Origin: Streptomonospora mangrovi
GTDB lineage: Bacteria; Actinomycetota; Actinomycetes; Streptosporangiales; Streptosporangiaceae
Length of the DNA: 64,000 nt
Direction of reading: 5' to 3'
Assembly (NCBI RefSeq): GCF_027604915.1
Contig: NZ_JAJAQC010000032.1
Coordinates: 1 to 64,000, forward strand
The notes below the pieces were generated by a model. The model saw only the letters and a list, made by a program, of their open reading frames with translations, was not told where the DNA came from and made no database searches. Positions 1 to 9,116 of this stretch are shown here, piece by piece. A program made the translations under genes and the position numbers. How positions within the stretch are numbered: position 1 is the first letter of the stretch; each line of letters begins with the position of its first letter.

Positions 1-47
1 GGCCGGGCCGACCAACCCGACCGGCTCGGTCGGCCCGGCCGGCCCGG

Positions 48-2342
48 TCACCCCGCCGCCCCCGCCGCCGTGTCCGCCAGCTCGGCGCGCACGCGCCGCG
101 CCGCCGCCACCATGTTGCGCAGGCTCGGCTCGACCTCGGCGTAGGAGCGGGTCTTCAGCCCGCAGTCGGGGTTGACCCACAGCCGCTCGGGCGCAACCGC
201 CCGCAGCGCGGTCCGCAGGGCCGCCTCGATCTCCTCCACCGAGGGCACGCGCGGGGAGTGGATGTCGTAGACCCCCGGGCCGATGCCGCGCCGGTAGCCG
301 GCCGACGCGAGGTCGCCCACCAGCTCCATGTGCGAGCGCGCCGCCTCGACGCTGGTGACGTCGGCGTCCAGCGCCTCGATCGCCCCGACGATGCGGCCGA
401 ACTCCGAGTAGCACATGTGGGTGTGGATGCGGGTGCCCGCCGCCACGCCCGAGGTGGCCAGCCGGAACGCGCCCACCGCCCACGCGAGGTAGTCGGCGCG
501 GCGCTCCTCGCGCAGCGGCAGCAGTTCGCGCAGCGCCGCCTCGTCCACCTGGATGTGGCGGATGCCGGCGCGCTCCAGGTCGGCGATCTCGTCGCGCAGC
601 GCCAGCGCCACCTGGCGGGCGGTGTCGCCCAGCGGCTGGTCGTCGCGCACGAAGGACCACGCCAGCATGGTCACCGGGCCGGTCAGCATGCCCTTGACCG
701 GCTTGGCGGTGCGCGACTGGGCGTAGGTGGTCCACTCCACCGTCATCGGCGCGGGCCGGGCGACGTCGCCGTGCAGGATGGGCGGGCGCACGCAGCGCGA
801 CCCGTAGGACTGCACCCACCCGTTGGCGGTGGTGGCGAACCCGTCGAGCCGTTCGGCGAAGTACTGCACCATGTCGTTGCGCTCGGGTTCACCGTGCACC
901 AGCACGTCCAGGCCGATGTCCTCCTGGAGCGCGATCACCCGGTCGATCTCGGCGCGCATCAGCCGGGTGTACTCGGCGTCGCCGATGCGCCCGGCCCGGT
1001 GGTCGGCGCGCGCCCGCCGCACCTCGGGGGTCTGCGGGAAGGACCCGATGGTGGTGGTGGGCAGCAGCGGTTCGCGGCCGGCCGCCGCGCCGCGCCGGTC
1101 CTCGCCGGCGCGCTCGGCGGGCTCCCCCAGCGCGTCCAGGCGGGCGCGCACCCGCGCGTCGACGGCGGGCGCGGGCCGGGGCGCGCGGGCGGCGGCCATG
1201 GCGGCGGCCTCGGCGCCGCCCCCCGACAGCGCGGTGCCCAGCAGCACGACCTCGTCCACCTTCTGCCGGGCGAACGCCAGGCGTTCGCGCAGCGCGGGGT
1301 CCAGGTCGGGCTCGGCGGCCAGGTCGATGGGCACGTGCAGCAGCGAGCAGGAGGTGCTCACCTCGACCTCGCGGGCCAGCCCGAGCAGGGAGCCGAGCAC
1401 GGCCAGGGCACGGGGGACGTCGCAGCGCCACACGTTGCGCCCGTCGACCACGCCGGCGACCAGTGTCTTGTCGCCCAGGCCGGAGACCCGGGCCAGGTCC
1501 TCGACCGACTCCGGACCGCTGACGAGGTCCAGCCCGACGGCCTCCACGGGGGTGCGCTTGAGCGCCTCCAGGACGCCCGGTCCGACCGCGCCGAAGTAGG
1601 TGGACACCACCAGGCCGGGGCGCTCGGCCAGGCCGCCCAGGCGCGTGTAGGCGCGCTCCAGGGCGGTGGTCTCGGCGCGGCCCTCGTCGGTGGCCAGGAC
1701 CGGCTCGTCCAACTGCACCGACTCGGCGCCGGCGGCGCGCAACTGGCCCAGCAGGTGCGCGTAGCACTCCAGGAGGTCGTCCAGCAGCTCCAGGGGCCGC
1801 CAGCCCTCAGGCGCGTCGGCGGCGGGCTTGGCCAGCAGCAGCAGGGTGAGCGGGCCGACGAGCACCGGGCGGGTGGGGATGCCCAGGCCGCGCGCCTGGG
1901 TGTACTCGGCCAGCGGCTTGCGGCCGGCCAGGCGCGGGCGGGTGGCGGGCGACAGCTCGGGCACCAGGTAGTGGTAGTTGGTGTCGAACCACTTGGTCAT
2001 CTCCATGGGCGCGAGGTGGTCGGTGCCCCGGGCCATGGCGAAGTAGGCGCGCAGTTGCCCGTCGCGGTCCTCGGCGGCGTCCACCAGCGGGCGGAACCGC
2101 TCGGGGACCAGGTCGAACAGCACGGCGTGGTCGAGCACGTGGTCGTAGTAGGAGAAGGTGTTGGAGCAGACGGCGGTGACGCCGGCGCCGCGCAGCGTCT
2201 CCCAGACGCCGCGGCGCAGCCGGGCGGCCGCGGCGTCGAGGTCGGCGGCGCCGGTGCGCCCGGCCCAGTAGGACTCGCAGGCCCGCTTCAGCTCCCGGTC
2301 GGGTCCGATGCGGGGGTAGCCGTGGACGGCGGTGGTGGTCAT
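48..2342 (-). CDS. metE: Cobalamin-independent methionine synthase MetE
   Basis: This 764-residue protein should transfer a methyl group from methyltetrahydrofolate-polyglutamate to homocysteine in the cytoplasm, the last step of methionine synthesis. The N-terminus ([13 protein letters not shown]) and the full length match the family. The C-terminal catalytic barrel shows the zinc ligands: HTHMC near residues 640-644, a Glu near 666 (TSVEAARS) and the Cys of NPDC near 727. The open frame extends upstream to 2801, but the start at 2342 gives the family N-terminus, and the upstream part is riboswitch. The leader carries a cobalamin riboswitch, so expression should fall when B12 is available and MetH can work. 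Identity is near certain. Confidence 0.97.
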   Translation of the reverse strand: MTTTAVHGYPRIGPDRELKRACESYWAGRTGAADLDAAAARLRRGVWETLRGAGVTAVCSNTFSYYDHVLDHAVLFDLVPERFRPLVDAAEDRDGQLRAYFAMARGTDHLAPMEMTKWFDTNYHYLVPELSPATRPRLAGRKPLAEYTQARGLGIPTRPVLVGPLTLLLLAKPAADAPEGWRPLELLDDLLECYAHLLGQLRAAGAESVQLDEPVLATDEGRAETTALERAYTRLGGLAERPGLVVSTYFGAVGPGVLEALKRTPVEAVGLDLVSGPESVEDLARVSGLGDKTLVAGVVDGRNVWRCDVPRALAVLGSLLGLAREVEVSTSCSLLHVPIDLAAEPDLDPALRERLAFARQKVDEVVLLGTALSGGGAEAAAMAAARAPRPAPAVDARVRARLDALGEPAERAGEDRRGAAAGREPLLPTTTIGSFPQTPEVRRARADHRAGRIGDAEYTRLMRAEIDRVIALQEDIGLDVLVHGEPERNDMVQYFAERLDGFATTANGWVQSYGSRCVRPPILHGDVARPAPMTVEWTTYAQSRTAKPVKGMLTGPVTMLAWSFVRDDQPLGDTARQVALALRDEIADLERAGIRHIQVDEAALRELLPLREERRADYLAWAVGAFRLATSGVAAGTRIHTHMCYSEFGRIVGAIEALDADVTSVEAARSHMELVGDLASAGYRRGIGPGVYDIHSPRVPSVEEIEAALRTALRAVAPERLWVNPDCGLKTRSYAEVEPSLRNMVAAARRVRAELADTAAGAAG

Positions 2343-2490
2343 GGTCGGCGTGTTCTCTCCCTCGTCGATCAGCCTGCGGGCCGGACGCCGTCGAGGGCGG
2401 GAGGAGAGGGGCGCGCGGGCACGCCGGCGCACCGCCCTGGCCCTCCCTCGGGGCGCACGGACCCAGCCGTGGGCGCGGGGCGCGGCCACG

Positions 2491-2700
2491 GGCGGTGGCA
2501 GGTCTTCGGACTCGCGGGCGCGGAGGCGGCCTCGTGGCCGCGTCCTCCTACCGGCCGTCGCTTCCCAGGCGCGCGGCGCCCAGTGCCGATGACGGCTTTC
2601 GTTCCCGCTTACCGCTGCGGGGCAGTCCCGGATTCGCACCGGGTTCCCTCTTGCGACACGCGCGCCGGGGCGCGCGTGTACCGACCGCGGCGCCAGTATA
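2491..2700 (-). promoter_or_regulatory. Cobalamin (B12) riboswitch upstream of metE
   Basis: Read on the minus strand, this stretch contains the conserved pieces of the adenosylcobalamin riboswitch in order: AGAGGGAACCCGGTGCGAATC, then GACTGCCCCGCAGCGGTAAG, a CACTGG-like segment, and a 3' B12-box region GAGTCCGAAGACCTGCC. A TATACT -10-like box lies at 2700-2695, so the transcript would begin near 2690. The element ends about 150 nt before the metE start. This is the classic arrangement in which B12 represses the B12-independent methionine synthase. The exact 5' and 3' limits are approximate. Confidence 0.93.
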
Positions 2701-3140
2701 GGCGCGGCCCTCCCGGCGGCCGGGGAGCGGGCGGTGCCGGACGCGCGGCCGGCGCGGGTCCGGCGGCGGCGATCGGTGGGCCGGGGGCGTGCGACACGCA
2801 CGTCCCGGCGTGCGATCGGTCCGTGCGGCTGGCAGGATGGGCGCTGCTGTCATGACGCCCGCGGGCGCCCGGCGGGGCGCCGGTCGACGGCGCGCCGGGT
2901 GCCCAGCCGCTCCCCCGGTCCGCGGCCGCGCCGCGTGGGATGACCAAACCTTGCCGTTGTTGCCCGCATCATGACGCTCTCTGTTGCCTGTCCTGGCTTT
3001 TCGCCTTTTACGCTCAACCGATGGACCGTGTCCGAATTGATATATCAATCGCGGAACTCGCCCGGTTGCCACGGGCGACAGAGTCACCGGCACCCAAACC
3101 CAGGACCGCGAAGGACGCTCACCCATTGAGGAACCAGCCC
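2701..3140. other. Intergenic region between metE leader and lipoprotein gene
   Basis: This is the divergent space between the metE promoter and the first polysaccharide deacetylase gene. The part from about 2940 to 3060 is visibly less GC-rich than its surroundings and holds a perfect palindrome (listed separately). The open frame of the lipoprotein gene runs back through here to 2940, but this part has no signal-peptide or domain character. I see no gene in it. Confidence 0.6.
3036..3049. promoter_or_regulatory. Perfect 14-bp palindrome, candidate operator
   Basis: ATTGATATATCAAT is its own reverse complement and stands out as AT-rich in a GC-rich genome. It lies 92 bp upstream of the GTG start of the first deacetylase lipoprotein gene, a normal place for a repressor or activator site. 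No regulator gene lies next to it, so the binding protein is unknown. Confidence 0.4.
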
Positions 3141-4688
3141 GTGCGCCCGCAACCGTTGACCTCCGCCCGGCGCCGGCGCGCCGCCCGACCCGGACCGGCC
3201 CTGCGCGCGGCCGCGGGCGCCGCCGTGCTGTCGCTGCTCGCGCTGACCGCCTGCTCGGGCGATGAGGCGCGGCCGACCTCGGGCGACGGCGCTCCCGAGC
3301 CCACACCGGCCACGGGCGAGCCCGACGAGCTGACGGTGGTCGACACCGAGCACGTGCCGGGGCTGACCGAGGAGCGCACGGCGAGCAAGGACGGCGGGGT
3401 GGACGTCGAACTGGCCTACCCCAAGGTCCGCAACGCCGGCCCGTTCGCCGAGCGGCTGGGCGAGATCACCGAGCAGGACGCCGCCGACTTCGCCGGCGCG
3501 GCCGACGACCCCAAGTCCTACACGGTCGACTGGGAGTTGAGCGTGGCCGGGCAGGGCGTCATGGCGGTGCGGCTGACCCAGCGGGAGAAGGACGGCGAGG
3601 GCAAGCGGACCGGCTACTCCACCTACTGGTACGACGCGGAGTCGGGCCGCACCGCCTACTCCACGGAGCTGCTGGGCGGCCAGCGCCAGCTCGACCGGCT
3701 CCACGAGCGGGTCAGCGAGCTGCTGAAGAAGGAGGACGGGGTCGACGTCTCGACGCTGCACCCCATCGCCCGGATGTACGACTCCATCGGGTTCAACCCC
3801 GACGGCGACCTGGTGGTGGAGTTCGACGAGGGCCAGATCGCGCCCGCCAAGTCGGGGCGGGTGCACGCGGTGGTCCCCCGGGAGGACGCCGCGCCGCTGC
3901 TGTCGGAGTTCGGTGAGCGCGCGCAGTCGGCCGCCGTGGTGGTCACCCCGGAGTTCCGGATCCGCCGCGCCGCCAACGCGCCCAAGGACGGCCCGCCCGA
4001 GGGCGGGGTGCCGGGCATGATGGCCACCGCCGACCCCGACGTCGACTGCGCCGACCCCGAGTCCAAGTGCATCGCGCTGACCTTCGACGACGGTCCGGGC
4101 GCGCGCACGCCCGAGCTGCTCGACGCGCTGGCCGAGCACGACGCGCGGGCGACGTTCTTCGTGACCGGCGGGCCGGTGCGCGAGCACCCCGACGTGGTGC
4201 GGCGCGAGTACGCCGAGGGCCACGAGGTCGCCAACCACACGGTCCACCACCCCGACCTCACCTCGGTGGGCGAGGAGGAGATCGACGAGGAGCTGACCAC
4301 GGTCAACGAGCTGGTGCGGCGCGAGACCGGCTACACCATGGACCTGATGCGCCCGCCCTACGGCGCCACCGACAACAAGGTGGAGGAGGTCACCGAGCGG
4401 CTGGACCAGGCGCAGATTTTGTGGAGCATCGACACCAACGACTGGCGCGACCACAACCCGGGACTGGTGGCCGACCGGGCGGTGCAGGACGCGCGGCCGG
4501 GGTCCATCGTGCTGATGCACGACATCCACGACACCACCATCGACGCGGTGCCCGACATCCTGGAGCGGTTGGACGAGAAGGGTTACACCATGGTCACGGT
4601 GTCGCAACTGCTCGGGGAGACCGAACCGGGCCGCTCCTACATCGACGGCCACCCCGAACCGGAGGAGTCGCCCTCGGCCGAGGACTGA
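3141..4688 (+). CDS. Lipoprotein polysaccharide deacetylase (NodB domain, PdaC-like)
   Basis: The 515-residue product starts at a GTG preceded by GAGG nine bases upstream. It has an Arg-rich lipoprotein signal peptide with lipobox LTAC near residue 33, so it should be anchored outside the membrane. The middle part resembles the DUF4163/DUF3298 region fused to the deacetylase in Bacillus PdaC. The C-terminal half is a carbohydrate esterase 4 domain: TFDDGP near 314, NHTVHHPDL near 364, RPPYG, a DTNDW segment and LMHD. These supply the metal-binding Asp/His and catalytic residues. It probably removes acetyl groups from peptidoglycan or another envelope sugar polymer. A close paralogue lies at 6154. 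The substrate is inferred. Confidence 0.88.
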   Translation: MRPQPLTSARRRRAARPGPALRAAAGAAVLSLLALTACSGDEARPTSGDGAPEPTPATGEPDELTVVDTEHVPGLTEERTASKDGGVDVELAYPKVRNAGPFAERLGEITEQDAADFAGAADDPKSYTVDWELSVAGQGVMAVRLTQREKDGEGKRTGYSTYWYDAESGRTAYSTELLGGQRQLDRLHERVSELLKKEDGVDVSTLHPIARMYDSIGFNPDGDLVVEFDEGQIAPAKSGRVHAVVPREDAAPLLSEFGERAQSAAVVVTPEFRIRRAANAPKDGPPEGGVPGMMATADPDVDCADPESKCIALTFDDGPGARTPELLDALAEHDARATFFVTGGPVREHPDVVRREYAEGHEVANHTVHHPDLTSVGEEEIDEELTTVNELVRRETGYTMDLMRPPYGATDNKVEEVTERLDQAQILWSIDTNDWRDHNPGLVADRAVQDARPGSIVLMHDIHDTTIDAVPDILERLDEKGYTMVTVSQLLGETEPGRSYIDGHPEPEESPSAED

Positions 4689-4753
4689 CCAGGCGCTGAC
4701 CAGGGCGTTCACCGCCCGGAGGGCGCCGGGCGGATGTGGTGCGTACGACACGC

Positions 4754-4786
4754 GGCGGGGTGTCCCCAGTGCGGGGGCACCCCGCC
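4754..4786 (+). terminator. Strong hairpin, probable terminator
   Basis: GGCGGGGTGTCCCC at 4754-4767 pairs with GGGGGCACCCCGCC at 4773-4786, with one G-T wobble and a 5-nt loop. It lies 65 bp after the deacetylase stop. There is no clear U-tract, as is common for actinomycete terminators. Confidence 0.65.
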
Positions 4787-4983
4787 GGCGCGCGTAGGCT
4801 GGTTCGCCGTGGTGGGAGCGTCCCACCGGGTACCCGCCGGGCGACTTCCCAACCGCCCGGGCGTGTCCTGAACCGGACCGCTTGGCGGCGGCGTCAGCGG
4901 GAACCCGATGATAGAGGCGGTCGTTCCCGACGATGAGAGCAGCCACCACAGCGTGACCCCGTGGATGTGTGAAGGGAAGTCCG

Positions 4984-5592
4984 ATGGCCGTTGCGTGCGC
5001 GCGCGACTATGCCTGGTTGCGGGAGACCCAACCGGACCTCGCCGAAGCGTACTGCCTCTCCTATGTGCGGGGGCTGAGCAAGGCCGCCGCGCTGGGGAGG
5101 CTGGGGGTCGCCGAGCGCGACCTCCGCTCCCTGCCCATCGCCGAGGCCGTCGAGGCGGCGCTGTGCGCTGAGGGGCGTCCGCCGATGACCGTGCACGCGC
5201 TGTCGGTCAACGGCTGGACGGTGATCGTGGAGCCCACCGGCTGCCGCGTGACCCGCCCCGAGTGCTACCGCGCCCTGTCGGCCGAGACCGAACTGGTGTC
5301 GGTGCGGGTGCTGATGGGCCACCGCTACGAGTTCCGCTGGGTGATCGACGGCGTGCTCCAGACCTTCTTCGACGCCCGCGCGCCGCGCGTCCGCCGGGGC
5401 ACCCGCCCCGACGCCCTGGCGGCGCAGATGGGCGCCGTGGGCCTGGACGGCCAGACCCCCGCCACCGACCCCGGCGCCGCCGTGCTGGCCCTGGCCGACC
5501 GGGTCACCGGCGTGCGCATCCGCTCCTCCCACCTGGCCGGCCCCCTGCTGGGCGCCGAACTCGACGCCGCCCTGCCGATCGCCCAGCGCTAG
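4984..5592 (+). CDS. DUF6461 family protein
   Basis: This encodes a 202-residue soluble protein of unknown function. The start ATG is preceded by GAAGGGA at good spacing; a GTG 15 bp upstream in the same frame is less likely. The YAWLRETQPDLAEAYCLSYVRGL opening, the NGWTVIVEPTG segment in the middle and the FRWVIDG segment are typical of DUF6461 proteins of actinomycetes. No signal peptide or membrane segment is visible. It sits between two paralogous lipoprotein deacetylases on the same strand, but hairpins on both sides suggest separate transcription. A functional link to them is not shown. Confidence 0.75.
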   Translation: MAVACARDYAWLRETQPDLAEAYCLSYVRGLSKAAALGRLGVAERDLRSLPIAEAVEAALCAEGRPPMTVHALSVNGWTVIVEPTGCRVTRPECYRALSAETELVSVRVLMGHRYEFRWVIDGVLQTFFDARAPRVRRGTRPDALAAQMGAVGLDGQTPATDPGAAVLALADRVTGVRIRSSHLAGPLLGAELDAALPIAQR

Positions 5593-6153
5593 CCCGCCCC
5601 GGCCCGGCTTCCGGCCGCGCGGCGGCCTGCTGCCGCCGCGCCCCGGCCCGGCACCGCCGCCGGGCCGCGTTGCGGACACCCGCGCCCCGATACGGTCCCG
5701 CCCGCCCCCAGCCGGTCGGCCGACCGGAACCCGCCCAGCCGCCGGAACCTCCGGGGGTCCCGCCCGATGCGCGCGGGGATCCCGAGCGTCGGCCGTCCCG
5801 GCACCACCCGCTCAGCCTCCTGCGCCGTCCCGCCCCGCGCCCGGCCGCCGGGAGGTTCCGGCGGCTCCGCCCGGTGCGTAGGGCCCTCCGCGAGCGGCGG
5901 TCGGCGCCACCCCATCGGCACGTCCGCGCCGGTCCCCCGGCGCGCCCGGCCGCCCGCGCGGGCGCGTGACCTGATGTGGCCACTTCGCGGCTGCGCGGTG
6001 CCGCCGCGGCGCCGGGCGATCTACGTTCGTCTTCTACGCCCTTCGCCCGTTCGCCGACCGTTTCCTCCGGCCGCCGGCACGCGGCCGCCCACCGCCGCAC
6101 GACCGCCCCCCGCGCAGCGGTCGCGGGCCGCCACACGAAGGAGCCCCCGGCGC
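5593..6153. other. GC-rich intergenic stretch without a gene
   Basis: This 561-nt stretch follows the DUF6461 gene. Apart from the hairpin at its start and the ribosome-binding site (GAAGGAG at 6137-6143) of the next gene at its end, I see only GC-rich sequence. Frames are open only because stop codons are rare at this base composition. Confidence 0.6.
5617..5641 (+). terminator. Perfect 10-bp hairpin, probable terminator
   Basis: GCGCGGCGGC pairs exactly with GCCGCCGCGC across a 5-nt loop, 24 bp after the DUF6461 stop. It probably ends that transcript. Confidence 0.6.
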
Positions 6154-7692
6154 ATGCCCAGCCTCCCCCACGGCTCCCCCGCCCCGGTGCCGCGACCGGG
6201 CCGGCCGCGCCGCACCGCCCGGACCGTCCGTGCCTCCCGCACCGCCGCCGTGCTGGCCGCCGGGGCGCTCCTGGCCGCCGCCTCGGGCTGCGGCAGCCTG
6301 AAGCCGCCCGACCCCGCCCCCACCGCCGCCACCCGGGTCGCCCAGGAGAACGTGCCCGGCATCGGCGCCCGCCCGGCCGGCGCCGACGCCGCCGGCCGCG
6401 GGTTCACCGTGCGCGCCTCGGTCCCCGACATCCCCAACGCCGCTCCCCTGGCCGACCACCTCGCCGGGGTGGTGGCCCAGGAGGCCGCCGACTTCCGCGC
6501 CGCCGTGGACTCCGCCACGCGCCTGGAGGTCGACTGGGAGCTGACCGCCGCCGGCCGGGGCCTGGTGGGCGTGCGGCTGGTGCGCACCGAGCACGACCAC
6601 CGGGGCGTCCACGACTCCTACGCCACCTACTGGTACGACACCGCCACCGGCGCCACGGCCTACTCCACCGAACTGCTGGCCGGCGACGCCGAGCTGCGCC
6701 GGCTGGACCGCCTGGTGGCCGCCGCGCTGGAGAAGGGCGGCGGCGACCCCGCCGCCCTGCACCCGGGGTTCCGGCTGTACGACTCCCTGGCCTTCAACCA
6801 CGACGGCGACCTGGTGGTGGAGTTCGACGCCGGGCGCGTGGCGCCGCTGGAGCGCGGCCGGGTGGCGGCGGTGGTCGCCGCCGAGGACGCCCGCCCGCTG
6901 CTGTCGGACCTGGGCCGCCGCGCCCGCGCCGCCTCGGCGCTGACGCCGCACGCCTTCTCCATCGCCGAGCCCCCGGCCGGGGACCCGCGGGAGCGGCGCG
7001 AGCGGCCCGTGCCCGGCTCCCGGCCGCCGGCCGAGGACCACGACTGCGGCGGCGCCGTCACCTGCGTGGCGCTGACGTTCGACGACGGCCCCGACAAGCG
7101 CACCCCCGAGGTGCTGGACCTGCTCGCCGCCTACGACGCCAAGGCCACGTTCTTCGTGCCGGGCCACTCGGTCCGCAACGAGCCGGCGCTGGTGGGCCGC
7201 GCCTTCGCCGAGGGCCACCAGTTGGGCAACCACGGCGACACCCACGAGACGTTCGCCGGCGGCGGCCGCGACCGGATCGACGCCGAACTGTCCGCGGTGG
7301 ACGCGCTGATCCGCCGCGAGACCGGCACCACCGTGGACATCATGCGCCCGCCGTTCGGGCGCACCGACCCCGCCGTGGCCGAGGTCGCCCGCGAGCACGG
7401 CCAGGCGCAGGTCATCTGGGACACCGACACCGAGGACTGGACCGGGCTGAGCGCCGAGGAGGTGCTGGCCAACACCGTCGCCCGCACCCCGCCCAACGGG
7501 GTGGTGCTGCTGCACGACACCGAGGACGCCACGGTGGACGCGCTGCCGCGGATCCTGGAGCACTTCACCGCCCAGGGCTATGCCCTGGTCACCATCGCCG
7601 ACCTGCTGGAGGAGACCGAGCCGGGCGCGGTGTACTACAGCGCCGACCCGGCCCTCAACGCGGTCTGTATCCGGCTGGCGGGCTGCCCGTGA
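6154..7692 (+). CDS. Lipoprotein polysaccharide deacetylase, paralogue 2
   Basis: The 512-residue product starts at an ATG with GAAGGAG upstream. An Arg-rich signal peptide ends in lipobox AASGC near residue 46. The domain order is the same as in the gene at 3141: a PdaC-like central region, then a NodB/CE4 domain with TFDDGP near 309, NHGDTH near 358, RPPFG, DTEDW and LLHD. In the second metal motif the usual Ser/Thr after the first His is Gly, though both His are kept. The two proteins align along their whole length, including STELL, so this is an old duplication. It should act on an acetylated envelope or extracellular polysaccharide. Confidence 0.86.
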   Translation: MPSLPHGSPAPVPRPGRPRRTARTVRASRTAAVLAAGALLAAASGCGSLKPPDPAPTAATRVAQENVPGIGARPAGADAAGRGFTVRASVPDIPNAAPLADHLAGVVAQEAADFRAAVDSATRLEVDWELTAAGRGLVGVRLVRTEHDHRGVHDSYATYWYDTATGATAYSTELLAGDAELRRLDRLVAAALEKGGGDPAALHPGFRLYDSLAFNHDGDLVVEFDAGRVAPLERGRVAAVVAAEDARPLLSDLGRRARAASALTPHAFSIAEPPAGDPRERRERPVPGSRPPAEDHDCGGAVTCVALTFDDGPDKRTPEVLDLLAAYDAKATFFVPGHSVRNEPALVGRAFAEGHQLGNHGDTHETFAGGGRDRIDAELSAVDALIRRETGTTVDIMRPPFGRTDPAVAEVAREHGQAQVIWDTDTEDWTGLSAEEVLANTVARTPPNGVVLLHDTEDATVDALPRILEHFTAQGYALVTIADLLEETEPGAVYYSADPALNAVCIRLAGCP

Positions 7693-7762
7693 CCGCTCCC
7701 GGCCGCCCCGGCGCGGGGCATGGGAACGGCCGCGGCCCCGGGCGCGGCCGGGGGCGCGGGGC

Positions 7763-8890
7763 TCAGGAGCGCTCGGCGGCGGGGCTGGGGGCGTCGGCCC
7801 CCACCGCCTCGCCCACGGAGCGGTAACCGGCCTGGCGCACCAGCCGGGCCAGGCCCCGGTGCAGGCGCAGCGGCCACAGCGGGCCGCCGTAGATGAGGCC
7901 GGTGTAGCCCTGCACCAGGGAGGCGCCGGCGCGGATGCGCTCCCAGGCGTCCTCGGGCGTGGCCACGCCGCCCACCGCGATGAGAGTGAGCCGGTCGCCG
8001 GCGCGGGCGCGCAGCCGGCGCAGCACCTCAAGGGAGCGGCGGCGCAGCGGCTCGCCCGACAGCCCGCCGGCCCCGGCGGCGGCGACCTCCTCGGCGGGGG
8101 TGCGCAGCCCCTCGCGGCTGATGGTGGTGTTGGTCGCGATGATCCCGTCCAGGCCCAGCTCCACGGCGAGGTCGGCCACGGCGTCCACGTCGTCGTCGGC
8201 GAGGTCGGGGGCGATCTTCACCAGCAGCGGCAGGGAGCCGCGGCCGTCCTCGTCCAGGGCGGCGCGCACCGCCGTCAGCAGCGGGCGCAGCCGCTCCACG
8301 GCCTGGAGGTCGCGCAGGCCCGGGGTGTTGGGCGAGCTGACGTTGACGACCAGGTAGTCGGCGAAGGGCGCCAGCCGGCGGGCGCCGGCGACGTAGTCGG
8401 CGACCGCCTCGGACTCCGGCACGGTCTTGGTCTTGCCGATGTTGACCCCCACGATCGCGCGCCGCCCGGCGGGGCGGGCGCGCAGCGCGGCCAGGTTGTC
8501 GGCGGCCACCACCGAGCCGTGGTTGTTGAACCCCATGCGGTTGACGATCGCGCGGTCGGCGGTCAGCCGGAACAGGCGCGGCTTGGGGTTGCCCGGCTGC
8601 GGGTGGGCGGTGACGGTGCCGACCTCGACGTGGCCGAACCCCAGCGCGGTGAGCCCGATGACCCCTTCGGCGTTCTTGTCGAACCCGGCGGCCAGTCCGA
8701 GCGGGCCGGGGAACTCCCGGCCCAGCGCGGTGACGGCGAGTTCGGGCCGGCGCGGCCCCAGGACGCGGCGCATGGCCTCCGGGGCGCCGGGCACCGCCGC
8801 CAGCCCGCGCAGGGCGGTGAAGGCCAGCCGGTGGATGGACTCGGCGTCGGTGCGGCGCAGCACCGCGGAGAAGAGCAACTGGTAGAGCAC
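7763..8890 (-). CDS. pyrD: Dihydroorotate dehydrogenase (quinone), class 2
   Basis: This FMN enzyme oxidises dihydroorotate to orotate in pyrimidine synthesis and passes electrons to membrane quinone. The start is taken at the GTG giving (M)[14 protein letters not shown], with AGGAA just upstream; the frame stays open into the G/C tract but that part is not gene-like. Diagnostic segments are [26 protein letters not shown] (the Ser marks the quinone-dependent class 2) and ATNTTISR. The N-terminal helical part that contacts the membrane is present. The length of 375 is slightly above usual because of a loose C-terminal tail. It is transcribed toward the convergent deacetylase gene. Confidence 0.95.
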   Translation of the reverse strand: MLYQLLFSAVLRRTDAESIHRLAFTALRGLAAVPGAPEAMRRVLGPRRPELAVTALGREFPGPLGLAAGFDKNAEGVIGLTALGFGHVEVGTVTAHPQPGNPKPRLFRLTADRAIVNRMGFNNHGSVVAADNLAALRARPAGRRAIVGVNIGKTKTVPESEAVADYVAGARRLAPFADYLVVNVSSPNTPGLRDLQAVERLRPLLTAVRAALDEDGRGSLPLLVKIAPDLADDDVDAVADLAVELGLDGIIATNTTISREGLRTPAEEVAAAGAGGLSGEPLRRRSLEVLRRLRARAGDRLTLIAVGGVATPEDAWERIRAGASLVQGYTGLIYGGPLWPLRLHRGLARLVRQAGYRSVGEAVGADAPSPAAERS

Positions 8891-8920
8891 GGGGTTCCTG
8901 AGGTCGGTGGGTGGGGTGGG

Positions 8921-9078
8921 ACGCGCGGTGCGGCGGAGTGCCGCGCGGTGCGGCGGGGGGGGCCGGGGGGGGGCCCCCCCCCCGCCCCCCCCGGGCCCCC
9001 CCCCCCCCCCCCCGGGGGGGCCGGGGGGGGCGTGGGGGGGCACGCGCGGTGCGGCGGAGCGCCGCGCGGTGCGGCGGG
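8921..9078. repeat. Poly-G/poly-C tract between two 37-bp direct repeats
   Basis: A 37-bp sequence beginning ACGCGCGGTGCGGCGGAG occurs at 8921-8957 and again at 9042-9078 with one mismatch. Between them are long homopolymer runs, including 18 C at 8996-9013 and several runs of 7-10 G or C. The tract lies between the pyrD start and the stop of the PAC2 gene. It could form quadruplex structures or be slippage-prone, and it is also a typical place for assembly error. Confidence 0.8.
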
Positions 9079-9116
9079 CGGCGCCGGGCGGCGGCCCGCC
9101 CGGCGCCGCGCCGGTC

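Noticed and set aside
258-2855. 865-codon open frame on the plus strand over metE
   Set aside because: It is antisense to a certain metE gene and its composition (Gly, His, Gln, Val, Arg) is that of a GC-rich shadow frame; no domain is recognisable.
2940-3140. N-terminal 67-codon extension of the first deacetylase gene
   Set aside because: The signal peptide and ribosome site place the start at the GTG at 3141; the extension has no signal or domain character.
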